The notes beneath the pieces are model-generated. The model searched no databases and was not told the origin of the DNA. It saw only the letters and a program-made list of their open reading frames with translations. The position numbers and the translations under genes are program-made. A DNA stretch of 64,000 bases from Candidula unifasciata (lineage: Eukaryota > Mollusca > Gastropoda > Stylommatophora > Geomitridae). Location: positions 291,001 to 355,000 of the forward strand of contig CAJHNH020006224.1 in NCBI GenBank assembly GCA_905116865.2, written 5' to 3'. Positions within the stretch are counted from its first letter, which is position 1. Each line of letters opens with the position of its first letter. Below are positions 10,485 through 19,824 of the stretch, in pieces.

Positions 10485-10800
10485 GTACTGAAGGCTGTGG
10501 ACTGGGTTTTACTGTCCTGAAGTTTGTGGACTGGGTTTTACTGTACTGAAGTTTGTGAACTGGGTTTTACTGTACTGAAGTTTGTGGACGGGGTTTTTAC
10601 TGTCCTGAAGTTTGTGGACTGGGTTTTACTGTACTGAAGTTTGTGAACTGGGTTTTACTGTACTGAAGTTTGTGAACTGGGTTTTACTGTACTGAAATTT
10701 GTGGACTGGGCTTTGCTGTCATGAAGTTTGTGGACTTGGTTTTACTGTACTGAAGTTTGTGGGCTGGTTTTATTTTACTGAAGGTTTCATGCTGAGCATT
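10485..10800. repeat. 29-bp minisatellite, about ten units
   Basis: Unit TTTACTGTACTGAAGTTTG plus TGGACTGGGT. It starts at the tail of the preceding SINE B and decays to the right. Units differ by single-base changes, such as GTCCTG for GTACTG. Confidence 0.9.
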
Positions 10801-10984
10801 ACTTTACTGGAGATTGTGGGTTGGGTGCTTTAGACTACCATTTAGATCCTGAATATAAGTGTCTTGTTGATTCTTGGGATTGTCGCTAAAGAACAGAGTT
10901 CGGGTTGTGTGCGACGCGCTGCGCAGGCAACAAGCTGGTCTCTATAGACAGGCCTAACCGTGCTGGACACACTCCACTGTGACG

Positions 10985-11150
10985 AAGTCATCATCTAGTC
11001 CCCCTGTTCCAGAACTTGAGTGTTGCGTGCACATCTGTTTTACAGATCTGGTATATTTGTATGCAGAGTGTTGGTTCCTTGCCTCTCATGCAGGTGCACT
11101 TCGACTTCGAAGGATACCCCCATTTAGTCGACACCTACAATATGTTTGTC
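10985..11150 (+). mobile_element. SINE A fragment
   Basis: Carries CACATCTGTTTTACAGATCT, GTTGGTTCCTTGCCTCTCA and a CTTCGACTTCGAAGG word, followed by TTAGTCGACACCTACAA. Confidence 0.75.
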
Positions 11151-11254
11151 TCGTCACAATAGAGAACCGGAACACAAGGGAATTTTGTCTTCGAAATTCC
11201 ACTATATTTCTATTCCCACTTTCTTCGGTACCTCTGTATTTTATACCATGTGAC

Positions 11255-11435
11255 TATCTGTAACCAGAGAACCAGATCTCCAGATTTCGCTGGGAAGACA
11301 ACATCCGACAGCCCCTGACTGACAGAGGACAGGGGTGGAACAAAGCCAGAAAGAAAACTGCTGATAGAAAAGTCTAGTGATTTCTCTGGCAAACCTCTAC
11401 ACCCCAAGGTAGAAGAGGAGCGACTAAGTCAGTAA
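11255..11435 (+). mobile_element. LINE ORF2 extreme C-terminus
   Basis: The frame reads PRFRWEDNIRQPLTDRGQGW, NKARKKTADRKVW and then QTSTPQGRRGATKSVS. The pattern RW..(D/E)...L then A.DR..W and a PxGxRGATKS end is a standard LINE ORF2 terminus. One stop interrupts it. Confidence 0.75.
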
Positions 11436-11436
11436 G

Positions 11437-11605
11437 TATCACATCCTCCAAGACTGTCCCAGGTACAACATATCAAGGCAACATTTTTGGCCACGAGAAA
11501 CACCAATGAAAGCTAACCTTTACGGGTCGCTGGTTGAATTACAACAGACAGTGAAGTCCACAATAGAGACAACATTGCAGATATATCTCTATTTCAAGCG
11601 AACGA
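11437..11605 (+). mobile_element. LINE tail, zinc-knuckle family
   Basis: The frame begins HILQDCPRY and continues RQHFWPRETPMKANLYGSLV, ELQQTVKSTIE. This is the same terminus as at 45.9 kb and 7.7 kb. It is truncated at its 5-prime end in the knuckle itself, directly abutting another LINE tail. Confidence 0.75.
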
Positions 11606-11984
11606 GAAAAAAAAAGTACGTTTTATGTAAGAAAGAAGTACGTATTATGTAAGTAACTATCTGCATGCTAAAATACATTTATGATATGTGAGTAGGCATG
11701 TTGTCAAGAAAAGTGTGCAGTATTTTATAATGGTTTTATATTAAAAAAAAAAAAAAAAAAAATATGGAGCAAACAATGTTTAACTGTGTACTGTACCATC
11801 GTCGGCTATGGCTAGTTTGTCCATACAAAATATTTTCATCTGAAATTTAGAAGAAAAAAAAAAATGTAAAATCAGCAAACTTTGAATATAAATAATAGTT
11901 GACTAATGTTTACCACACACATACACACACGCGCGCACGCACGCAGGCACGCACGCACCCACGTACGCACGGTTTAAGGAAAAT

Positions 11985-12190
11985 GGCGCTGCGACGAGCT
12001 ACCAGGGCTTCTGGCCGACGCTCAACACTCAGGGGAAGCATGAGACGGATATACAATCAGACGGTTACTGGTACCATCATAATTGGAATTATTTACTTGC
12101 TGCTGAAGATAGGGACTGAGCACATATGGGAATGTCCCGAGTGCTGTGATGTCGATTCTTTATTCAACCTTCAGTACATTGAGCTCCCCT
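11985..12190 (+). mobile_element. LINE tail (MGTE-CDV family)
   Basis: The frame reads ALRRATRASGRRSTL, then GTIIIGIIYLLLKIGTEHIW and ECPECCDVDS. It matches the end of the RNase H-bearing fragment at 24265-24600 and short copies at 14940, 37375 and 39395. Confidence 0.7.
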
Positions 12191-12638
12191 CACCCACCAC
12201 TAGGAAATTTGCAAAACGGCCAAGTACTCGCTTCCTACTCCTAACCATGTATAGCAGTTTCACTTTTAAGTATTTGTTTATACGTTTGATATTATTTCAA
12301 TATATTTTTGCCTTTCAGAACACAACAATGTTAATAATATTTTAATTATTATTGAGCACCTAAACAAGGCTTGAGTCTCCCACCCAGTGTGTAGTTGTTA
12401 CCCGCATATGACTGCAGGTGACAACTGGCTGGTGCAGCCGTTTCAGCTGCCCTAATTGTAACTTATCTGAAGTTGAACGTGGTATCTAGGATCTGCCTCC
12501 TTGTTAATCTACCATCCAGAGATAGAGATTCTTTCATCTCAGGTCACAATGGTAAACAGTTAGCAGCCTGGAGAAATCAGCTCGATCATCGATTTCTCTG
12601 CAGTGGTCCCCGTGCTTCTACATGATATATATATATAG

Positions 12639-13848
12639 TAGGGCTGTACCGAATAGTGATTTTTACTATTCGGCCGAATACGAATAGCGGGACCAACTAT
12701 TCGGCCGAATACGAATACGAATAGTGTATAAAATATTTCTTTAAAAAACACACAGACATTCATAACGTCAAATGCACGCTGAACTTTTAATTCACAAAAA
12801 GTAGCACAGAATAGTCATCTTCTTTTTCTTTAGCATTCTGGGCCCTTGAGGTTCACTGCTGCATATATCACTCGTCTCCTCCATTCATCTCTCTCGCTGG
12901 CCTTATCTTCACAATTTGTGACACCAGTTGTTTGCAGGTCTGCACATTATCTCTCGAACTTTTTTGTCTGCCTCGTGGTCTACGCCCATTCTTCTCTCAG
13001 GTGTATACAGTTTTTACTTCTCTGTCATCTGACATTCTTTCAATATGCCCCAACCATTTTAGTCAGTAAGCTCTCATGATGCCAGTGATCAATAGTGATT
13101 TAAACAGATTATGTGTTACGTTGTTGCTTCTGTCTCTCCATTCCCCGCTGTTTGCATCTTTGATGGGTCCAAAGATTTGTCGTAAAAATGTTTTCGAAAA
13201 CCTGTAATAAGACCGCATCTCTTTTATTTCTGCTTCAAGTTTCAGAGCCATATGAAAAGACTGGTCTTTTCAATGTTTTATATATTTTGATCTTGGTGTT
13301 GCGAGACAGACACTTTGGCTTTAGCAGATGTTGAAGGGCATAGTACACTTAATTTCTAGATTGTATTCTATATTGTATTTCTTCTCTTAGCATGTTGGAG
13401 CAGTTGAAGTTTGCACCCAAGTATATGTTTCCGTTCGTTTGATTTTCATATTATCCACTTGGATGTGGCCGGAGTTTATATTCTTTCCATGTCTAGTTAG
13501 TATTCGTACAGAATAGTTAACATTTAAAAACATTTTATATTCTGCATCCTTCAGTCAGTCTGTGGTAACTAATAACTAGGATTGAAAGAATCCTAGGTAT
13601 TATAACAAGTAACTAAACTTGGAAATTGTAACTGACAGCTTAGTTAATGCATGAAAGCTTGCATTAGCTTTCAACAAAACCAATCGTTCCATGTTGTCAG
13701 CATTAAGGCCGTGTATGCAGAAGCGGGCGTAAGGTAACTACTATTCGTATTCGGCCTGACCGCAACTATTCGGCCGAATACCGAATAGTCAATAGGTCCA
13801 CTATTCGGCCCCGAAGCGAATACGAAGCGAATATCCGGTACAGCCCTA
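12639..13848. mobile_element. hAT-like non-autonomous transposon, 1.2 kb
   Basis: Inverted termini TAGGGCTGTACCGAATA (left) and TAGGGCTGTACCGGATA (complement of right). Flanks ATATATAG and ATATATTT match at six of eight bases, compatible with an 8-bp target duplication in TA-rich DNA. Subterminal regions are packed with the self-complementary word TATTCGGCCGAATA and its variants at both ends. The inside is a LINE tail on the minus strand, not a transposase. Confidence 0.65.
12820..13560 (-). mobile_element. LINE ORF2 C-terminal fragment nested in the hAT-like element
   Basis: The frames give ALKLEAEIKEMRSYYRFSK, IFGPIKDANSGEWRDRSNN, then LKWLGHIERMSDDREVKTVY and DRERWRRRV..AAVNLKGPEC. WLGHIERM and the DRERWRRRV end identify the region after reverse transcriptase. 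A second, shorter piece of the same family is at 27095-27360. Confidence 0.8.
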
Positions 13849-13876
13849 ATATATTTATATATACACACACACACAC

Positions 13877-14090
13877 ATATATGTGGCTAAGGCGTTGTGA
13901 ACGCGCTTCCTAATGCCAGAGTGACGAGTTCGATCCCAGCTGTGGGCATTGCGTCTTGCGTTGGTTTCAACAGTGGTATCGAGAAGCCGACCGTCCAAAA
14001 AACAGGCCTACTACTTGAAGTAAATTTGCCTAGGAAAACCACAACAGCCAAAAAATGCTGGGACTGGCTCTGCAACGTCCTGTAAACATA
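13877..14090 (+). mobile_element. SINE C, full length
   Basis: A box in ATGTGGCTAAGGCGTTGTGAA, B box GAGTTCGATCCCAGC, body GGTTTCAACAGTGGTATCGA and GCCTAGGAAAACCACAACAG, end TGCAACGTCCTGTAAA. The boxes have the spacing of a pol III promoter. Confidence 0.85.
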
Positions 14091-14699
14091 TATGCAAGAG
14101 GTTGATCACAACCCAGAAATGTGTGAACAGAACAATATTTTTAACAATAATACGAATTATATAATTATCGCAAGTAAACAACTACACGATACATAAATAA
14201 CAAATATCTACCCCGAGAAGTCAATAAAACATATCCCAGTAATAACTCTGACGGTTAAAAATTATTATTTTTATTATTATTTTGTTGTTGAAAATCACTA
14301 CTACTGCTACTTGATCTGTTAAGCTATGAATTAGCTGTACATTTCTATGTTTGAATGATCATGAATGAAAAGTAGTAGTAGAGGATCGCATTCCGCGCCT
14401 CAAGGGAAACTGATTTTTTTAATAATTTTTTTTTATTTCTAGCCACATATTCTTATTGAGCGATCAGTAATGGAAGGTTGATGTCAGTTTCACGTTGACC
14501 ATCTTTACTTCCTTATAATGTCACGTCATGTTGTATTATGCCAGGACAATCTACGTCACAGTACACAAGGCAGTCCCAACATCAAGATAATGAGCAGTCC
14601 AGGCTGGATCTATACCACTGGGTGGTGAATCGATACACGACAAAGTAGATGTGATAGGAGCCATTTGGAAACAAGTAAAGAAGTGATAAGAGAAACTGA

Positions 14700-14930
14700 G
14701 CCCAGCTCTCTAGCGTAGTTGGCTAAACCGGACTGCGCGGAGACCGGGTGAAGAACTCCTTGTGGTCCGGGCTCAGTCCCGGGGGGTAGGCAGAAAAGCC
14801 ACATTTTCTCCCAGATTTAGGGTATTTACAATAGAATCAAGGCCGAAAGGTTGCGATATCCATAATACCGAGCCTAAGAGTTAACAACTCAAGGCTTCTG
14901 GATACTAAAACAAACGAAGAGAAACTGAAT
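14700..14930 (+). mobile_element. SINE D, copy 1
   Basis: tRNA-like head CTCTAGCGTAGTTGGCTAAA (A box) and GGGCTCAGTCCCGGGG (B box). The body has AAGCCACATTTTCTCCCAG and AAGGTTGCGATATCCATAAT, ending GGATACTAAAACAAAC. It is close to the copy at 35550. Confidence 0.85.
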
Positions 14931-14939
14931 TATTATGGT

Positions 14940-15125
14940 CCGGAGAGAATGATGCACTTAGCTGTGACCAGAGGGTCTGGCCGGCTGACTACACTCAGGG
15001 AAAGGCAAGACGGACCCGGAATTGGTACTTTGCGCTGGCTGCTGAAGATGGGGACGAAGCACATTTAGGTATGCCCCGAGTGATGTGATGTCAATTCTTA
15101 ACTCATCTAAGTCCAACACATCCGA
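14940..15125 (+). mobile_element. LINE tail (MGTE-CDV family)
   Basis: Contains GGCTGCTGAAGATGGGGAC and GATGTGATGTCAATTCTTAA, homologous to the 12.0 and 24.3 kb tails. Frames are broken. Confidence 0.6.
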
Positions 15126-15634
15126 TTTCAACTCACAATTTGTTGGCTGTCTCTAATGGTTTGCTTGTGGGAGGAAGGGGAAAAGAGGGGGGGGGGGGGG
15201 TGTTGGATGAGATCTATTTAAAAAAAAAAACGAAATAGTTACCCGGGTCCCATTACTGAAACGAAAATAATAAATATAAAAAAAACAATTTTTTCACCAG
15301 TTATGTTCCCCGTGTGGGTGCCAAGGCCCCATTTTAGACTTTAAAAAAAACAAGCCAGAACCCCCCCCCCCCCCCCCTTTTTCTCCCCACCCCAAACTAC
15401 ACAGACTCTCGCTCTCTCTCAAAAAAAAAAAAAAAAATTCATGACGGTCAGATTAAAGCTATCGTGGTAACACTTATGAAAAGATGAAAAAAAAGGTGTT
15501 GTACATTTCGGTTAGAATGATTCATTGTTGTGCTTAATTTTATGATGAATAACTTGTGTAAAGCAACAGCCGTATTCCTTTTCTCGTGACACGCTCAGTA
15601 GAAAACTCATAAACGTAAATTGCCGCGTTTTCTT

Positions 15635-15830
15635 CTTTTAACGTTCGCTGGCTGTAAACTCCAGCGGAAAATTCAGGTTGTTCGTCCACTTCTGGACGTT
15701 GGTCTTCTTCGAGAACTTGAGTTCTGTGAGCACACCCACTTTACCGATCTAGCTTATGTGCAGATGATTGGTTCCTCGACTCTCAGGCAGACAGATACAC
15801 TCAAATTTTGAAGAAAACGTTCATAACTAT
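15635..15830 (+). mobile_element. SINE A copy
   Basis: TAAACTCCAGCGGAAAATTC, a CCACTTCTGGACGTTGGTC word, and CTCTCAGGCAGACAG. A G17 tract follows at 15838. Confidence 0.7.
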
Positions 15831-15914
15831 CGACATGGGGGGGGGGGGGGGGGGTGAGAGGCTAACGTCTAAAAGTGATGAACAATCAGAACTGTCCACG
15901 TGGCGCGGTGATTT

Positions 15915-17045
15915 CGGTCACATGCATGAGGGAAAGTTAAGTCTGATGTGATGTGTATAAGGAGATATTCCGTACCCCACTCGGGTGCCAGTCCTTCACT
16001 GTTCTGGTTCTACGGAACCTCATGCAAGACTCCTGCCGCACGTCCCCGTCGTGCGCCACGGATAATGTCTCAAATGAGCATTAACAGAGTTGGCAGGGGA
16101 TCTCGGAGCTAGCGGCCCCTATAGGTGTAGTGTCCTTTCTGGCTCTCACCAGCCCGCCCCCAAACGCATTGGTGAAAAGTCTAACCAAAATCATTCGGAA
16201 AACGAGTAAGGATTGCTTGCCAAATGTACCATCAAATGACAACTCTCGGTTAAAATTCTGGAGCGAATGAAAAACTGTGCTGCTGAGACTCTACCCTGAC
16301 CGAGAGATTTACCCGCAGCCAAGACGAGTAACATCTCTTGTGGGCGATTTCTCGCCGCAAGATCCTACCTACGTACATCCTCTGTCAATCCTCAGTGTCG
16401 TCGTCACCGCGCTGAGGTACACCACGGCAGCAACTTTTCATCTGCTGGCTAGGAAATAATGTCCGACAAAGTTAAACCCCACGGCACACATGCAAGCTCA
16501 AAGTCCGACGATCATAATTCGTACCGATTAGGGAAAAGTCAAAATGTCCGTATCCACTAGTCCCACTCGCCCGAGTGTTGGGACCAAACAGGTGAAGCCA
16601 CGCCTGACGCATTTTGCTTCCATGTTCTGTCGTGCTAAGGGCACAGCTGAAACAACGTTAAAGGTGTCTAACGTACGATGAAAAAGAACGTACCTATTTG
16701 TGTGGCCACAAAAGTCCTGGACCTGCGGGCTGCTCCCCGCTGATCTCCGGAGAGCGCAGCCTTGTGGCGCGGGAAGCTCAATACACGGTTGTGAGGTTAA
16801 GCAGTCATGGGCAGGACGTGACGATTCCTTGGGCGAGCCCAGCACCAGAGCATCATGTGCCGGCTCTGCATTTATGGAAGCCTCCTTGGATGGCGGGGAA
16901 TGCCCATGATCTGCCCCTGCCTTTCCTTGAGGGCTGACAGTTCTACCTAGGGCTGCCTTAAGGAGGATATTCCGGGGACCACACCTGTTAAAGGTCAAAA
17001 AGGACACCACACAGATGAGGCAACATCTCGACCCACACAAAACAA
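15915..17045. repeat. Repeat E, longest copy (unclassified mobile element)
   Basis: The block from the CACATGCATGAGGGAAAG region to a GACCACACCTGTTAAAGG region is shared piecewise with 20755-21285 (opposite orientation), 25315-25614, 31285-31350 and 31530-31650. On the minus strand it holds a 202-codon frame that starts in an adjoining SINE A, so that frame as a whole is not a gene. No transposase or reverse transcriptase motif was recognised. Confidence 0.6.
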
Positions 17046-17069
17046 TGGCCACAGTCAACCTAGAAATAG

Positions 17070-17280
17070 GCTTGACGTCTTCCCTCGAAGTCGGAGTACA
17101 TCTGCCGGAGAGGCGGGGAACGAGAACTGCAAACAAATAAGCCAGTAAAACAGATGTACACGCAAAACTCAGGTCAAAGTAAAAGCCAAAAGTCCATTTT
17201 GGACGACAACCGCGACTTACCGCCGGAATTCACAGCCGGTGAACAAAAAGAAGAAGAAGAAGAACTGTCCACAGCCGGTG
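17070..17280 (-). mobile_element. SINE A copy, left arm of inverted pair
   Basis: Reads TCGAAGTCGGAGTACATCTG, TAAAACAGATGTACACGCAA and CAGCCGGTGAAC, then a GAA run. It faces the copy at 17402-17640 across a TTC microsatellite. Confidence 0.75.
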
Positions 17281-17325
17281 AACCCGAGGAAGAATATCTA
17301 GTAATATACTGTGTAAATGTACTCC

Positions 17326-17401
17326 CTTCTTCTTCTTCTTCTTCTTCTTCTTCTTTTTCTTCTTCTTCCTTCTCCTCTTCTTCTTCTTCTTCTTCTTCTT
17401 C
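17326..17401. repeat. (TTC)n microsatellite
   Basis: An interrupted TTC run that forms the simple tail of the SINE A copy beginning at 17402. Confidence 0.9.
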
Positions 17402-17640
17402 GCGTTTAACAGCTGTAAACTCTGGCGGAAAGTTTTGGTTGTTCATCCACTTTTGGACTGCGTGTGCATCCGATTTACAGATCTGAGTAATCTGTATGCA
17501 GACTGCTGGTTCCTTGCCTCTCAGGCAGATGCACTCCGACTTCGAAGGATGCTCCAAATTAGTCGACTCTTACGACACGCTTTTGAGTAAGCAGTGGGTC
17601 TATTATTGTTTTCCTTATAACAGGGTCTGGAACTCGCACA
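17402..17640 (+). mobile_element. SINE A copy, right arm of inverted pair
   Basis: GCGTTTAACAGCTGTAAACT through CTTGCCTCTCAGGCAGATG to AGCAGTGGGTCTATTATTG. It lies just downstream of the NDUFV3 stop codon on the opposite strand and may be part of that 3-prime UTR. Confidence 0.8.
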
Positions 17641-17759
17641 TGAATGTCATTGCACAATGTCTTCATTATTTTAAAAAGAAAGTGTTTGAACAAGTAACAA
17701 AAGGGCAACGAGAACAGCGAAATTACAAAATAACGACTTGAAAACAATAAAACAGAATG

Positions 17760-19824
17760 CTACGATGCCTTTTCACTAGAACTGATCTGTGGCTGCCTGT
17801 GTTTGACTAGTTTATCTTCTACTTCGTAGAAGGTGTACGGACCAAAGCTATAATATTCTTCCCCGGCCTTGTACGTGTCTCCCGCCTCAACGGCCTTGAC
17901 CTTTTGTGCTGGGAAGCAAAATTATAAATGAACTAACTATACACACAAATTAACTAACTATACACACAAATTAACTAACTATACACACAAATCAAAGAGA
18001 CCACAAAGAAGAAAACAGTGACATGAATGTCGTATGCGTATCCGTTCTAGGTGACCCTTCAGCCCAGTACAATGGGAGGCAACAGTTATAAATGAACTAA
18101 CTATACACACACACATCACAGATATTTTTTTAATGGTTTTATTTTTTAATCTGTTTACCTACAAATAACAAACACAAAATGAATAGTATTAATTCAAACT
18201 ATAAACACAGTTAACTCTCCATGTCTTACAAAGCAATTTTATCCACTATAATGTTTCATGCATACTCTCAGTGTTAAATCATGGCTTTGCCTCCAGCTCT
18301 GGCTTTCCTGTCTCCCGGTTGTACTGGAAACCTGGCTTAACTGATTCCTGGATAGCTGGGGGTTTGTTTCCATCTCTCAACAATACTCTTGAGGCATCAT
18401 AAACGCTCAAAGGAGGTTTTGATTCTCTCCGACCATCTCTTGTACAGTAATAGTTGTCTGACAGTTTGCTACAGACTCCAGGTGGGAGATTTGGTGGTGG
18501 CTGAGTCCTTTTGGCAATATAGCCTTCAAATCGATGGACTATCGATGTCTCTTCATTGCCAAGCAGCCAATCTCTCGCGGTCCGTAAGATGGGTCCAACA
18601 TCTCTAACGTTGGGAGGTCTCTTGTAGACCATTTTGTTTGTTGTACACAGAGATCGCAAAGAAGAAAACAGTGACATGAATGTCGTATGCGTATCCGTTC
18701 TAGGTGACCCTTCAGCCCAGCACAATGGGAGACTACAGTTATAAATGAACTAACTATACACACATGGACTAGCTATACACACAAATAAACCAAATATACC
18801 TACACATTCACTAACAATACATACAAATCACAGAGATCACAAGGAAAAAAATACAATGAAATTAATGGCATTCACATATCCCTTCTCGGTGACCTCCGCC
18901 TAGCACAGTAGGAAGTAACAAATATAAATTAAAATATAGTGGTACATAATCAGTTCCTAGACGGCGTTCGAATTCCAAAATCGTTCGAGTTTTAAGTCAA
19001 AATTTCCAACTGAAAAAAAACAAACATCATGTATTATGAGGCAAGTGTACTAATCACTAGACCATCGCGGCTATTATTAAACTGTGAGCAATATTTGAAA
19101 AGAATAGCAAGTTTCAGATAAACACGGTACATTACTGACTGGTAATTATTGATTTAATTGGATGGAGAAGACGAGAAGGAAGCAAGAGGCAGACGGTGAT
19201 ACAAATGGGGAGATAACATAAAGAGATGTGTGATCAGTAGTCTGTGATAGTGTAAAGCTAGGGTGGGGAACAGAAAGGACTGGCAATCCATTGCATCCAA
19301 CCTTCAATGTGCATAAGGCGACAGATTTATTCTTTGTTAAATGGCTATAAGCTCCGGCGGAAAGTCCTGGTTGTTCGTCCATTTTTACTTTAGCTTTGTG
19401 CCAAGCACTGAGTTTTGCGTATACATCCTTTTTACTGGCTTATTTGTGTGCAGTTGATTGTTCCTTGCCGAACAGATGCACTCCAACTTCGAAGGAAGCT
19501 CCCAGTTAGTCGATTCCCATGAAATTCTTGTTGGGGAGGCAGTGGGTCTATTCTTGCCCCCCCCCCCCTTTCCCCCACAGTTGGGCATCGGAACCTACAC
19601 AGAGAGGCACCAGAATGATAAAATGAATAATGTAACAACAAACAAAAAACAACAAAAAACAAAAAATGTAAAGAGAAAAATAAACCATCAAAACCTGGTT
19701 TTCGCCTGACAGGAGAACTTGGTGGTAATATCGGCTCCTCTTCAACTTCTGTGCCCCTGGAAGAATGTTGTGACACGAACCTCCTGGGGACACTCGACAC
19801 TGAAGACTGAGATCTTGATATACT
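17760..19824 (-). CDS. NDUFV3: NADH dehydrogenase flavoprotein 3 (complex I 10-kDa subunit), last two coding exons
   Basis: The product is a small accessory subunit at the tip of the matrix arm of mitochondrial complex I, next to NDUFV1 and NDUFV2. Two minus-strand exons are seen. Exon 19824-19695 has acceptor TTTTTTCCCAG, is serine/arginine-rich and low-complexity ([18 protein letters not shown]), and ends in one base of a split codon before GTTTTG. The terminal exon 17908-17760 has acceptor TTGCTTCCCAG and starts with the other two bases, so the frame joins exactly. It ends [20 protein letters not shown] then QPQISSS and TAG. The YTF-(x)n-L-(S/V)K-(F/H)R-(M/Q)PQ-SS pattern matches the conserved C-terminus of animal NDUFV3. 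The mitochondrial-leader exon should lie between 19.83 and 22.9 kb but was not found, so the gene is incomplete here. The intron contains NDUFA7 and a tandem repeat. Confidence 0.75.
18138..18143 (-). promoter_or_regulatory. AATAAA polyadenylation signal of NDUFA7
   Basis: Canonical hexamer on the minus strand, about 135 bases after the TGA and followed within 6 bases by an A7 run. Confidence 0.55.
18279..18632 (-). CDS. NDUFA7: NADH:ubiquinone oxidoreductase subunit A7 (complex I B14.5a), intronless
   Basis: This is an accessory subunit of mitochondrial complex I, a small peripheral-arm protein that packs on core subunits. The 117-residue ORF starts [20 protein letters not shown]. The core signature is at residues 41-70: [27 protein letters not shown]. 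It is nearly identical to the human and fly words RTQPPP.LP.GP.HKLS.NYY.TRDGRRE. The C-terminus (residues 71-117) is variable, as in the family, and the length is near the human 113 aa. The start was chosen because RDV.P.L....R..LLG near the N-terminus matches the insect protein. The frame stays open upstream to 18725, but through repeat sequence. The gene has no intron and no disabling change, and it lies inside the last NDUFV3 intron on the same strand. It may be a live retrogene or an ancestral single-exon gene. Confidence 0.93.
   Translation of the reverse strand: MVYKRPPNVRDVGPILRTARDWLLGNEETSIVHRFEGYIAKRTQPPPNLPPGVCSKLSDNYYCTRDGRRESKPPLSVYDASRVLLRDGNKPPAIQESVKPGFQYNRETGKPELEAKP
19340..19600 (+). 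mobile_element. SINE A copy
   Basis: ATAAGCTCCGGCGGAAAGTC through GATGCACTCCAACTTCGAAG to GGCAGTGGGTCTATTCTTGC and a C11 tract. It lies in the NDUFV3 intron, opposite to transcription. Confidence 0.8.

Larger units (their letters stand above)
18121..18644 (-). mobile_element. Putative NDUFA7 mRNA retrocopy (insertion into repeat unit 2)
   Basis: About 520 bp unrelated to the surrounding repeat splits unit 2 just after CACAGA (18115-18120). The repeat resumes with CACAGAGATC at 18646. CACAGA on both sides is consistent with a short target-site duplication. The inserted strand has about 12 bases of 5-prime UTR, an intronless ORF, about 135 bases of 3-prime UTR with AATAAA at 18143-18138, and an A7 run at 18131-18125. 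These are hallmarks of LINE-mediated retroposition. Confidence 0.55.
17921..18905. repeat. Tandem repeat, three units of about 135-165 bp, the middle one split by NDUFA7
   Basis: Each unit starts TTATAAATGAACTAACTATA (or close) and contains CACAGAGATCACAAAGAAG, GTGACATGAATGTCGTATGC and a GGTGACC..CAGCCCAGCACAATGGGA end. Unit 1 is 17921-18084. Unit 2 runs 18085-18120 and resumes at 18645-18738. Unit 3, more diverged, is 18739-18905. Unit 1 also holds a short internal repeat, ACTAACTATACACACAAATT. Confidence 0.8.

Noticed and set aside
13897..14085. tRNA gene suspected from clear A and B boxes
   Set aside because: The sequence is a SINE C head. The cloverleaf acceptor pairing is not maintained and the full SINE body follows.
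14610..14804. 64-codon ORF with TEPGPQGVLHPVSAQSG
   Set aside because: Antisense of SINE D. The same peptide appears at 35.5 kb for the same reason.
16528..17136. 202-codon minus-strand ORF, the longest in the window
   Set aside because: Its first 20-odd codons lie in a SINE A copy and the rest in repeat E. No known domain was recognised. A chance frame over fused repeats is the simplest reading.
17154..17557. Poly-Ser and poly-Glu ORFs
   Set aside because: Translation of the TTC/GAA tract between two SINE A copies.
18633..18725. N-terminal extension of NDUFA7 to the upstream in-frame start at 18725
   Set aside because: The extension is encoded by the tandem repeat that also occurs at 17.99 and 18.83 kb. 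The family N-terminus fits the start at 18632.
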